From Acetobacteraceae bacterium (GTDB lineage: Bacteria > Pseudomonadota > Alphaproteobacteria > Acetobacterales > Acetobacteraceae), in NCBI GenBank assembly GCA_030039695.1, contig JASHVB010000300.1:1-22488 (forward strand): a stretch of DNA of 22,488 nucleotides, in the 5' to 3' direction. Under the pieces are notes generated by a model. It did no database searches. It was not told the origin of the DNA and was given only the letters and a program-made list of their open reading frames with translations. Both the position numbers and the translations under genes were made by a program. Shown piece by piece: positions 15,369 through 22,171 of this stretch (position 1 is its first letter; each line of letters begins with the position of its first letter).

Positions 15369-16427
15369 TCACGTGCGCATCCCTAGCTCTTTCGCCTGCC
15401 GTAGTTCGTACTCCCGCCGCGCCGCGTCATACGCCTGCCCGATAATCCCGCCGCGCACCGTCCCCGGCGAGACCGAGCGATAAGCCGGCAACCAACTTTC
15501 CGGCAGCCGTGGCGAATCTGGTGGCGCCAGCCACAGCCGGAACAACACCCGCTTGCGCGATGGCTCTTCGTAATCGACAAACTCCGTGCGTGAGTGCAGT
15601 GTTACGTGATTGTTGAGAATCTGCACGTCGCCTGGTTGCAGATACATCGCGTACATCAGTTCCGGCCGGCGCAGCACCTCATCCAGCGTGTCCATCGCCG
15701 CGTGCTGCCGCGGTGTCAACGGTGGCACGCCGTCGATCTGTTGCGCGATTTGGATGCGGTTGCGATTCCACTTGCTGCACAGCAGCCCATCCGCTTCATC
15801 ATACACTGGATTGGGATATACCGCCGTCTCATCCGGAGCCTGCTCCATCTGCCGGCTGAACCAGAACGGCTGGTGCAGCGCCTCTGCCAGATCCGGGCGC
15901 TCCGCCGCCAACTGCTGGTGCGCAGTGACCGAACTCGTGAGCAGGCTCATGCCGCCCGAGCGCGCCTGATTGTAACACGCCAGCAGCACAACATCTGCGC
16001 TGTCGGTGTGAAAGTCGAGATCCGCGTTCGACGAATAACCGCGCCCGCCTGCACTGCGATACACCGTCCCGATGTCGCGCACGGAGGAGATGTACTGGCT
16101 CGCCTTGCCCTGGGGCCGAGCGACGCCGATATGCAGTCCGATCGCCCAGGTCAACAATTCGAACTCGCCTTCGTCCACTCCGTCGCGTGGCAGTCCGCGC
16201 ACCAGTGCCGTGCCTCGCCCATGCTTCGCTTCCTGCAGCGCGGCTTCGATCACCGGCCCGGCGTGACCAAGGTCGAAGTCGGCGCGACGATAATCGAGCA
16301 CCGACTTCTCCGCATCCCGCGCCTTTCGCACGGCCTGCAGCAGATCGCGCCGGGCGCGGTCGTCGAGTACGAAGACCCAACTTGTTGTCGCGCGCAGATC
16401 GGCAGCGTGCCAGGCCGTCAGTGTCAT
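15369..16427 (-). CDS. TauD/TfdA-family 2-oxoglutarate/Fe(II) dioxygenase
   Basis: A 352-residue non-heme iron dioxygenase. The iron triad is visible as His140-x-Asp142 (DLDFHTDSADV) and His278 (LNNHVTLHSRTEF), with Arg297 (RVLFRLWLAPP) in the place of the 2-oxoglutarate-binding arginine. ALVRGLP (74-80) and GDVQILNNHVTLHSR are typical of the TauD/TfdA/gamma-butyrobetaine hydroxylase group. Enzymes of this group hydroxylate a C-H bond next to a sulfonate, ether, amine or carboxylate, often causing release of the side group. Its ATG overlaps the hydrolase stop by four bases and has AGGA eight bases upstream. It is the last gene of the EthD-monooxygenase-hydrolase-dioxygenase operon. The substrate is unknown. 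Confidence 0.9.
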   Translation of the reverse strand: MTLTAWHAADLRATTSWVFVLDDRARRDLLQAVRKARDAEKSVLDYRRADFDLGHAGPVIEAALQEAKHGRGTALVRGLPRDGVDEGEFELLTWAIGLHIGVARPQGKASQYISSVRDIGTVYRSAGGRGYSSNADLDFHTDSADVVLLACYNQARSGGMSLLTSSVTAHQQLAAERPDLAEALHQPFWFSRQMEQAPDETAVYPNPVYDEADGLLCSKWNRNRIQIAQQIDGVPPLTPRQHAAMDTLDEVLRRPELMYAMYLQPGDVQILNNHVTLHSRTEFVDYEEPSRKRVLFRLWLAPPDSPRLPESWLPAYRSVSPGTVRGGIIGQAYDAARREYELRQAKELGMRT

Positions 16428-17209
16428 GGTGATGTCCTCGACAGGAAGCGAAGCGCCACATCGGTCATCAGCTCCGGCGTATGGAGATGCGGGAAATGGC
16501 CGGCATCAGCCAACTCCAGGAACGTGGCGTGCGGCAGGTGATTGGCAACGCGCCGACCAAGCTCGGGCGGCCAGATAAAATCGTGCCGGCCGGACATGAC
16601 CAATACCGGGCACCGAATATGACGCCACAGATCCGGTGTCACCGACATCCGCGCCAGCGCTTGCGACAATTCGGCGTAGGCGGCTGGGTCATTGGCGAGG
16701 TAGATCGGCCGGTATCCGGCACGCGCCGCCGAATGAGGCTCTGGGAAGGCATTGACCAGGCTTGCCTCCATCACACCTCGCATACCGACCTTGCGCAGCC
16801 GCTGGGCGCGCTGGTTCAAGTACTCGCGCGTGCGCTGATCGATGGCATCAGTTGTGGCACATAACACCATTCGCCGGACGGATTGCGGCGATCGGCTTGC
16901 CATCAGTGCGGCCACCATCGCGCCCAGTGCCGCGCCAATGACATCCACACTGGCGAGATGGAGCGTGTCGATCAGAGCCGCGATGTCGCTGGCCAGAACG
17001 GCGATCTCGAATGTTTCGGCAGGCTTCTCCGAGCGGCCGGCACCGCGCATGTCCGGCGCAATTACCCGGCGGTGCGGTGTGATCAGGGGCATGACGCGCC
17101 GCCAGCTTTCGCTGCTGCCGCCGAGTTCGTGTAGCAGCAGCACCGGCGGATCGCCGACGCCCACGTCTTCATAATACAGGCTGATGTTGCGGAGCTCGAT
17201 GTACGGCAT
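16424..17209 (-). CDS. Alpha/beta-hydrolase without the nucleophile serine (RutD-like elbow)
   Basis: A 261-residue alpha/beta-hydrolase fold protein. The oxyanion region LLLHELGGSSESW (24-36), APDMRGAGRS (51-60), Asp210 (VMSGRHDFIWPP) and His238 (LADAGHFPHL) are all in place. The nucleophile elbow, however, reads IGAALGAM (91-98): Ala94 stands where the GxSxG serine should be. From family knowledge, E. coli RutD has the same change (GHALGAL) and acts on unstable products of the RutA reaction. The gene follows a RutA-like monooxygenase by 25 bases, so a RutD-like role, speeding breakdown of a carbamate- or aminoacrylate-like product, is a reasoned inference. Alternatively it may be a non-hydrolytic or inactive member. 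It overlaps the TauD gene by four bases. Confidence 0.88.
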   Translation of the reverse strand: MPYIELRNISLYYEDVGVGDPPVLLLHELGGSSESWRRVMPLITPHRRVIAPDMRGAGRSEKPAETFEIAVLASDIAALIDTLHLASVDVIGAALGAMVAALMASRSPQSVRRMVLCATTDAIDQRTREYLNQRAQRLRKVGMRGVMEASLVNAFPEPHSAARAGYRPIYLANDPAAYAELSQALARMSVTPDLWRHIRCPVLVMSGRHDFIWPPELGRRVANHLPHATFLELADAGHFPHLHTPELMTDVALRFLSRTSP

Positions 17210-17234
17210 GACGCGAAGCTTCCATCACCACGGG

Positions 17235-18377
17235 CTAATGGCAAGGCAAACGCACGCCCAGGCGTACCAGGCGTGGCAGCACTTCTTGCACAAAATACGG
17301 AATCTCCCTCAGGTAATCGACGAATGCGATGGTGCAGCCGGCGAGGCCGGTCGCACTCATGCGCGCCATCTCTTCCGCAACGTCGTCTGGCGAGCCGACA
17401 AACGGATAGCTGCCAGGGTAGGCGCCGGCGTACCGTTTGCTTCGGTTCGCGCGGGTGAAGCGGTTCTCGAACGGCCGCGCCATGCTGCCGCGACCGTCGG
17501 GAACGGTGGTTCCGCGGTTGCGGCGGTAATAGGCCTGGCCGTCGGTGTCCGCCATCTCCTCGGCGAAGTATTCGTAGTAGCCTTCGGCCTCGGCGCGCGT
17601 CGGCCGGCATACCACGTGTCCCATGGTGAAGACCCGTATCGCGCGGCCGTACCGGACTGCATGTTCTGCCACGCTGGCCAGCAGTGCTGGCACCTGCTCG
17701 AGCTCGGTCACGTTGAGGAACAAGAAGTCCGCGGCCTGCGCAGCGAAATCGCGGCCGCGGGGAGAGAAGCCGGCCGACATCACAACCGGCCAGGGACGCT
17801 GGAGGGATGCCGGATCGGTCTGCAGCCGCTTCAGCTTGAAGAAGCGGCCATTCCAGTCGAACTCCGGCCCGCCGCGCAATAGACGCGACCAGACCTGGAA
17901 CCATTCCAGCCCGTGGTCGTAGCGCGTGTCCTGGTCGATGGTGACGCCGTGCAGGTCGAACTCCTCCTGGTTCCAGCCGCAGACGATGTTGAGGCCGGCA
18001 CGGCCGTGCGAAATGTGATCGATCGTGGCGAGGGCCTTGGCCCCGAATGCCGGTGAGACCAGCGGCACGTGCACGGTGGAGAAGATGGCGATGCGTTTGG
18101 TCAGTGCGGCGAGCGCCGCGCCATGCGTCAGAGTTTCGAACGAACGGCCGTAGACGTTGGCCTTGCCCTGATAGCCGCGCCATTTCGCGACAGGCAGAAT
18201 GAACTCAATACCCGCTTCGTCGGCGATGCGGCTCATCGCGACGATGTCGTCCCATTCGGCGCGCCAGCGTTCGGGTGCGAGGCTCATGGTCAGGCCGCCG
18301 TCGCAGTTTGCGCTGAAGATGCCGAGCTTGAAGCGGTTGGAACCGAACAAGGGATGGCTGGCACGGGGATTTTGCAT
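17235..18377 (-). CDS. LLM-class flavin-dependent monooxygenase, RutA/SfnG-like
   Basis: A 380-residue luciferase-like FMN monooxygenase with a TIM-barrel pattern. The segments VAKWRGYQGKANVYG (63-77), LETLT-like SFETLTHGAALAALTKRIAIFST, LATIDHISHGRAGLNIVCGW (with Asn130 and Trp135) and VVMSAGFSPRGRDFAAQAADF match the RutA, dimethyl-sulfone monooxygenase and DszA branch rather than the bacterial luciferase proper. Such enzymes use FMNH2 from a separate reductase to open pyrimidines, cleave C-S bonds or hydroxylate amides. No flavin reductase gene is adjacent. The ATG at 18377 has GAGGGG ten bases upstream, and that site lies inside a REP-like element. The gene follows the EthD-like gene by 14 bases. 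The substrate is unknown. Confidence 0.92.
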   Translation of the reverse strand: MQNPRASHPLFGSNRFKLGIFSANCDGGLTMSLAPERWRAEWDDIVAMSRIADEAGIEFILPVAKWRGYQGKANVYGRSFETLTHGAALAALTKRIAIFSTVHVPLVSPAFGAKALATIDHISHGRAGLNIVCGWNQEEFDLHGVTIDQDTRYDHGLEWFQVWSRLLRGGPEFDWNGRFFKLKRLQTDPASLQRPWPVVMSAGFSPRGRDFAAQAADFLFLNVTELEQVPALLASVAEHAVRYGRAIRVFTMGHVVCRPTRAEAEGYYEYFAEEMADTDGQAYYRRNRGTTVPDGRGSMARPFENRFTRANRSKRYAGAYPGSYPFVGSPDDVAEEMARMSATGLAGCTIAFVDYLREIPYFVQEVLPRLVRLGVRLPCH

Positions 18378-18387
18378 CGTACGGTTA

Positions 18388-18439
18388 CCCCTCAGCCGCC
18401 GCGCTGGCGGGCGGCAGCCTCTCCGGCGAAGCGGGAGAG
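18388..18439 (-). repeat. REP-like element, copy 1, inside the end of the EthD-like gene
   Basis: Read on the minus strand, this 52-base element runs from CTCTCCCGCTTCG to GGCTGAGGGG. It has an 8-bp stem GCCTCTCC (18417-18424) / GGAGAGGC (18434-18441) and a second GC-rich stem GCCGCC/GGCGGC (18395-18415). It supplies the last 15 codons and the TGA stop of the EthD-like gene, and the GAGGGG ribosome binding site of the monooxygenase gene. It matches 15312-15362 in sequence, length and orientation. Confidence 0.6.
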
Positions 18440-19105
18440 GCCTACGTCTGCGGTGCGCATCGGGAAGTGCGTCACAGGGCCGGTAAATTTCGGGAAGGTT
18501 GCGTAGTCGGCGCGCATTTCGTGCCGCGCGGGGGAATTCAGGGCTGCGGTCAGGGCCGGCGGGGCGTCGAACACGACCTCGTTGCGCAGCATATGGTTGA
18601 CATGCGGCCAGGGCAGCGCTCCGCGCCAGTCGAGCCGCGTGCAGACCTCGATTTCACGGATGTCGGGGAAGCGTGCCATCGTCGCGGTGTGCTGCGCGGT
18701 GTGGTGAGCGACCCAGACGTCCAGGTCTTCCGCTTCACCTTCATAGGCCACGAGGTGGCTGCACATGGTTGGCGACTGGCATGGCTCCGGCACAGGAAAT
18801 GCGCGCGCCAGCATGGCCTGCTGCGTCGTAGCCGCGCCGCGCAGTGAGACCAGCGCGTCCCTGGTCGCCAGGATTTGCAGATACCTCTGTGCGGCATCCG
18901 GCCCCGCTACGTCCGCGAAATAGAGCTGGAGCACCAAAGCCGGCGGCCGGCCATCATCCAGATACGGATCATGCGTCGTCGCCGGCGAATGGATCAACGC
19001 GCGCGACACGGCGGGCGTTTCCGCCAGCACCGCTTCCAGCCATGCCCGATCCGCGTCGCTGAGTGCCGCTTCGTGCCTGAACGTGGCGAACCAGGCGACC
19101 TTCAT
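18392..19105 (-). CDS. EthD-like protein, probable tandem alpha+beta barrel domains
   Basis: A 237-residue protein with two halves. The second half (about 110-220) follows the EthD pattern: a strand, a region LDVWVAHHTAQHTATMARFPDIREIEVCTRLDW, then NEVVFDAPPALTAALNSPARHEMRADYATFPKF (in parts) ending GPVTHFPM. The first half (about 1-100) has a similar order of helices and strands (EAALSDADRAWLEAVL, PALVLQLYFADVAGPDAAQRYL) but weaker likeness. EthD-like proteins are small dimeric ferredoxin-fold proteins found beside oxygenases, and a few are enzymes. The ATG at 19105 is favoured because homology-like sequence starts there; upstream codons are Arg-rich. The last 15 residues come from a REP-like element. 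It is the first gene of the minus-strand operon. The function is not known. Confidence 0.72.
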   Translation of the reverse strand: MKVAWFATFRHEAALSDADRAWLEAVLAETPAVSRALIHSPATTHDPYLDDGRPPALVLQLYFADVAGPDAAQRYLQILATRDALVSLRGAATTQQAMLARAFPVPEPCQSPTMCSHLVAYEGEAEDLDVWVAHHTAQHTATMARFPDIREIEVCTRLDWRGALPWPHVNHMLRNEVVFDAPPALTAALNSPARHEMRADYATFPKFTGPVTHFPMRTADVGLSRFAGEAAARQRGG

Positions 19106-19171
19106 CGTGCGGCTCTGTCCCGCCAGCGCTCTGGCACGACCCGAGTGCCGGCCATTACGTCTCCCCGTCCA

Positions 19172-19199
19172 TTGCCGGTTCCGCCGGCCTGTATAGACT
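19172..19199 (+). promoter_or_regulatory. Promoter of the M20 peptidase gene
   Basis: TTGCCG (19172-19177), 16 bases, then TAGACT (19194-19199) sits seven bases before the M20 ATG. The hairpin GCCGG/CCGGC (19174-19188) lies inside the spacer. Transcription would start at or just before the ATG, giving a leaderless message; no Shine-Dalgarno sequence is present. Confidence 0.4.
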
Positions 19200-19206
19200 G
19201 CGCCGC

Positions 19207-20382
19207 ATGGACGCCCCAAACGCCCCGCTGCGCGTGACCACGGTCGAGATGCTGGCACGGCTCGTCGCCTTCGACACCACGAGCCGCAATTCCAACCTCG
19301 CGCTGATTGAGCATGTCCGGCAATACCTCGATGCGCATGGCGTGCCGTACCGCATCAGCAGCGACGAAACCGGCCAGAAGGCCAATATCCACGCTATCAT
19401 CGGTCCTCAGTCCCCCGGCGGGCTCGCTCTTTCCGGCCATGTCGACACCGTCCCCGTGGACGGTCAGAAATGGAGCGCCGACCCGTTCACCCTGCGCCAC
19501 GACAACGGCCGGCTCTATGCGCGCGGCGCCTGCGACATGAAAGGCTTTGTCGCCGCCTGCCTCGCGGCCGTGCCGGATTTCCAGACCAAGCCATTGGTCC
19601 GACCGCTGCACCTGTTCATCAGTTACGATGAAGAAGTCACTTGCAAGGGCGCAGAGCGCATGATCGCCGACTTTCGTGAGTCCGGGTTGCAGCCCGCGCT
19701 CTGCCTGGTTGGCGAGCCTTCCGGCATGAAGCCGATCCTGGCCCACAAAGGCAAATTCAACGTGCGGGTCACCGTGCACGGCTTGCCAGGCCATTCGAGC
19801 GAACCGGCAAAGGGGGTCAACGCAATCCAGCACGCAGCCGAAGCAATCGCCTGGATCGCGGCAGAAGCACGTCGATTGGCGAAGGAGGGCCCGTTCGAGG
19901 AAGGTTTCGATCCGCCGCACACCACCATCCATGTCGGCACAGTACAGGGCGGCACCGCGCTCAACATCATTCCTGAACGTGCGGAATTCGATATGGAGTG
20001 GCGCAACATTCCTGGTGATGATCCGGCGCGCCATTTCGACCGGATGCAGGCCTATATTTCGGCGCATATCGAGCCGGCAATGCACGCGGTGAGCCGAGCC
20101 ACCGGGTTCAGCTACGAAGTGGGCGAGCGCATGCCCAGCATGACGCTCACCCCGGACCACGAGCTGACGGCAATCGTGAAGCAGCTCACCGGTTCCAACA
20201 GCACCGGCAAGGTAAGCTACGGCACCGAGGGCGGGTACTATCAGAATGCCGGCGTGCCGACGATCATCTGCGGACCGGGCGACATCGCACAGGCACACCA
20301 GCCTGACGAGTGGGTGGCGCAAAGTCAGCTCGACGCCTGCGACAATTTCATCCGCCGCCTGGCGGACCGGCTGCTGACCTGA
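19207..20382 (+). CDS. M20-family deacetylase, ArgE (acetylornithine deacetylase) type
   Basis: A 391-residue zinc-dependent amidohydrolase. The metal and catalytic residues are all present: His78 and Asp80 (SGHVDTVPVDG), bridging Asp110 (RGACDMKG), Glu142/Glu143 (SYDEEVTCKGAE), Glu170 (VGEPSG) and His364 (IAQAHQPDEW). The dimerisation domain has HKGKFNVRVTVHGLPGHSSEPAKGVNAI (in parts). Sequence order and length fit ArgE, which removes the acetyl group from N-acetylornithine in arginine synthesis. The gene context is catabolic, so an N-acyl or N-carbamoyl product of the neighbouring pathway is an alternative substrate. It precedes an AstE/aspartoacylase-like gene by 18 bases and is divergent from the EthD-monooxygenase operon. 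Confidence 0.9.
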   Translation: MDAPNAPLRVTTVEMLARLVAFDTTSRNSNLALIEHVRQYLDAHGVPYRISSDETGQKANIHAIIGPQSPGGLALSGHVDTVPVDGQKWSADPFTLRHDNGRLYARGACDMKGFVAACLAAVPDFQTKPLVRPLHLFISYDEEVTCKGAERMIADFRESGLQPALCLVGEPSGMKPILAHKGKFNVRVTVHGLPGHSSEPAKGVNAIQHAAEAIAWIAAEARRLAKEGPFEEGFDPPHTTIHVGTVQGGTALNIIPERAEFDMEWRNIPGDDPARHFDRMQAYISAHIEPAMHAVSRATGFSYEVGERMPSMTLTPDHELTAIVKQLTGSNSTGKVSYGTEGGYYQNAGVPTIICGPGDIAQAHQPDEWVAQSQLDACDNFIRRLADRLLT

Positions 20383-20400
20383 TCAGGATACGGGTGGTGC

Positions 20401-21354
20401 ATGGCACAGGTCGCCCAGCCACCGTTGCCGCAGTTTGAGGTGCAGCTCACTGCGCCCGATATCGGCACCTGGATTGCTGGCAACACTGGCATTCCTGGCT
20501 TCACCACCCGGGTATCGCCCCGCCCCGGCCCGCATGTCGCGCTGCTCGCGCTCGCGCACGGCAACGAAATCGCCGGGGCGATTGCGCTCGATCAGCTGCT
20601 GGGTTCCGAACTGGCGCCGACGCGGGGCAAGCTGACCTTCGGATTCGTCAACCTTGCGGCGTACGAGCGCTTCGATCCGCGCCAGCCAACGCTCTCGCGC
20701 TTCGTTGATGAGGACATCAACCGCGTCTGGGACGAGACGGTGCTGGACGGGCCCCGCCGCTCGGTCGAGCTCGATCGCGCGCGCGCCATCAGGCCTCTCC
20801 TCGAGACGGTCGATGTTCTGCTGGATCTGCACTCGATGTTGTGGCCGTCGGGGCCGCTGATCTTGTGCGGCAGCACGGAGAAAGGCCGGGCGTTGGCAGG
20901 CGGCATCGGCGTGCCTGCATTGGTGGTCGCGGACCGTGGCCACGCCAGCGGCAAACGGATCATCGACTACACGCGCTTCGCCACGCCCGATACGCCATGC
21001 GTCGCCAACCTTGTGGAGGCCGGGCAGCACTGGCAGCTCTCCACCGTCGAAACGACGTTAAGCAGTATTGCTGGATTGTTGCGCCATCTCGATGTCGCGG
21101 ATGTCGCCTCGACGCCCCGGAGCGAGCCGCAGCGCGTGGCGGAAGTGACCACCGTCGTGACGGCGAGCAGCAACGGCTTCGCTTTCGTCCAGCCATGGCA
21201 GGGCGGCGAGGTGGTGCCGCGCCGCAATACGTTGCTCGCGTTTGACGGTGTGACGGAAATCCGCACACCGTATGACAACTGCCTGCTGGTTATGCCGAGC
21301 CTGCGTCCCAGCCGCGGCCACACCGCGGTGCGGCTGGCGCGGTTCGTGCCATAG
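20401..21354 (+). CDS. Succinylglutamate desuccinylase/aspartoacylase-family hydrolase
   Basis: A 317-residue M14-like zinc carboxypeptidase-fold deacylase. The zinc ligands are His53 and Glu56 (LALAHGNEIAGA) and His144 (LLDLHSMLWP). The substrate-carboxylate region is DEDINRVW (103-110, Arg108), and the catalytic Glu206 is in ANLVEAGQHW. The C-terminal domain is beta-rich. Family members cleave N-succinylglutamate, N-acetylaspartate or similar N-acyl amino acids in the cytoplasm. AGGA precedes the start. The 18-base gap from the M20 gene implies co-transcription. Two metal-dependent acyl-amino-acid hydrolases in a row suggest successive removal of acyl groups or cleavage of a doubly substituted product. 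The exact substrate is open. Convergent with maf, five bases apart. Confidence 0.87.
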   Translation: MAQVAQPPLPQFEVQLTAPDIGTWIAGNTGIPGFTTRVSPRPGPHVALLALAHGNEIAGAIALDQLLGSELAPTRGKLTFGFVNLAAYERFDPRQPTLSRFVDEDINRVWDETVLDGPRRSVELDRARAIRPLLETVDVLLDLHSMLWPSGPLILCGSTEKGRALAGGIGVPALVVADRGHASGKRIIDYTRFATPDTPCVANLVEAGQHWQLSTVETTLSSIAGLLRHLDVADVASTPRSEPQRVAEVTTVVTASSNGFAFVQPWQGGEVVPRRNTLLAFDGVTEIRTPYDNCLLVMPSLRPSRGHTAVRLARFVP

Positions 21355-21359
21355 GTGCC

Positions 21360-21974
21360 TCAGGCCAGCAGGACACCGGTTTGCCGAAGGAAATCGAGCA
21401 GCGGCAGTAGCGGCAGACCGAGGATAGTGGCGTGTTCACCTTCCACGCGGGTGAACAAATGCGCGCCCGGGCCCTCCAGGCGGTAGGCACCAACGCTGCC
21501 CAGGACGTGATCGCCCTCCAGTGCCAGGTAGGCATCGAGGAACGCGTCAGAGAACCGACGCATGACGAGCCGCGGTTGCGCAATGTGTTGCCAGACGCGT
21601 TCGCCGCTCCGCCGGCAGACGACGGCCGTTGCCAGGATGTGCGGCCGGCCGCGCAGCGTCTGCAGTTGGGTCCGCGCGGCGGCAAGATCGGCGGGCTTGT
21701 CGAACCAGGCGCCATCGCAGACCAGAATCTGGTCGGCGCCGATGACCAAAGCCTCCGGCTCGGCGGCAGCGACCCGGGCGGCCTTTGCCTCGGCGAGGCG
21801 CAACGCGGCTGTGACCGCGTCCGCGTTTTCTGACTGCACAACGCGTTTCAGTGCGGTTTCGTCGACGTCAGCTGGGATGACCTCGAAGCGCAGCCCCGTC
21901 GCAGCGAGCACGGCTCGGCGCGATGTGGATGCGGAGGCAAGGACGAGCCGAGGAGAGTCGCTTTGCAGGGGCAT
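21360..21974 (-). CDS. Maf-family nucleoside triphosphate pyrophosphatase
   Basis: A 204-residue Maf protein (house-cleaning pyrophosphatase acting on non-canonical or modified NTPs; bacterial paralogues prefer dTTP/UTP or m7GTP). The signature LASASTSRR (12-20), DVDE (37-40, Glu39 by position), Lys64 (RLAEAKA), GADQILV (79-85, Asp81), and FDKP (91-94) followed by LRGRPH are all family motifs. The motif GSVGAYRLEGPGAHLF late in the protein is typical. The ATG at 21974 gives homology from residue 8. A TTG 69 bases upstream has no ribosome binding site. TACGCT ends seven bases before the ATG, again suggesting a near-leaderless start. Which paralogue type it belongs to cannot be settled by eye. 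Confidence 0.92.
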   Translation of the reverse strand: MPLQSDSPRLVLASASTSRRAVLAATGLRFEVIPADVDETALKRVVQSENADAVTAALRLAEAKAARVAAAEPEALVIGADQILVCDGAWFDKPADLAAARTQLQTLRGRPHILATAVVCRRSGERVWQHIAQPRLVMRRFSDAFLDAYLALEGDHVLGSVGAYRLEGPGAHLFTRVEGEHATILGLPLLPLLDFLRQTGVLLA

Positions 21975-22090
21975 CGCACCGAGCGTAGCGGCGGTATCGC
22001 CATCGCGCCACGCGGCGATGCGCAGCCCCGCGCGTTTTGTCAATGCAAGGCCGCAGGGATCGCGGGTGAGAGATGGCTCTCATGCTTTCG

Positions 22091-22102
22091 TCATTGCAAT
22101 GA
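22091..22102. promoter_or_regulatory. Perfect 12-bp palindrome in the maf / LLM divergent region
   Basis: TCATTGCAATGA is an exact palindrome in an A/T-richer patch of an otherwise GC-rich 197-base intergenic region, about 35 bases before the -10-like TAGACT of the downstream gene. This is a common operator geometry; no regulator gene is visible in the window. Confidence 0.45.
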
Positions 22103-22136
22103 TATGCGTCGGCTTCGCCGCTGGCACTCTGCGGCC

Positions 22137-22142
22137 TAGACT
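22137..22142 (+). promoter_or_regulatory. -10-like element of the terminal monooxygenase gene
   Basis: TAGACT lies 29 bases before the ATG at 22172, which would give a short leader containing AGGGA (22156-22160). The -35 region is weak (TTCGCC at 22114-22119, 17-base spacing). Confidence 0.35.
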
Positions 22143-22171
22143 GAGGGGCACATCCAGGGAATGCTGAAGCA

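Noticed and set aside
15369..21354. A complete rut pyrimidine-degradation cluster
   Set aside because: Only RutA-like and RutD-like proteins are present. RutB, RutC, RutE, RutF and the RutG transporter are not encoded in the window.
21975..22043. An upstream TTG start for maf
   Set aside because: There is no ribosome binding site, and the extra 23 residues precede the conserved N-terminus of the family.
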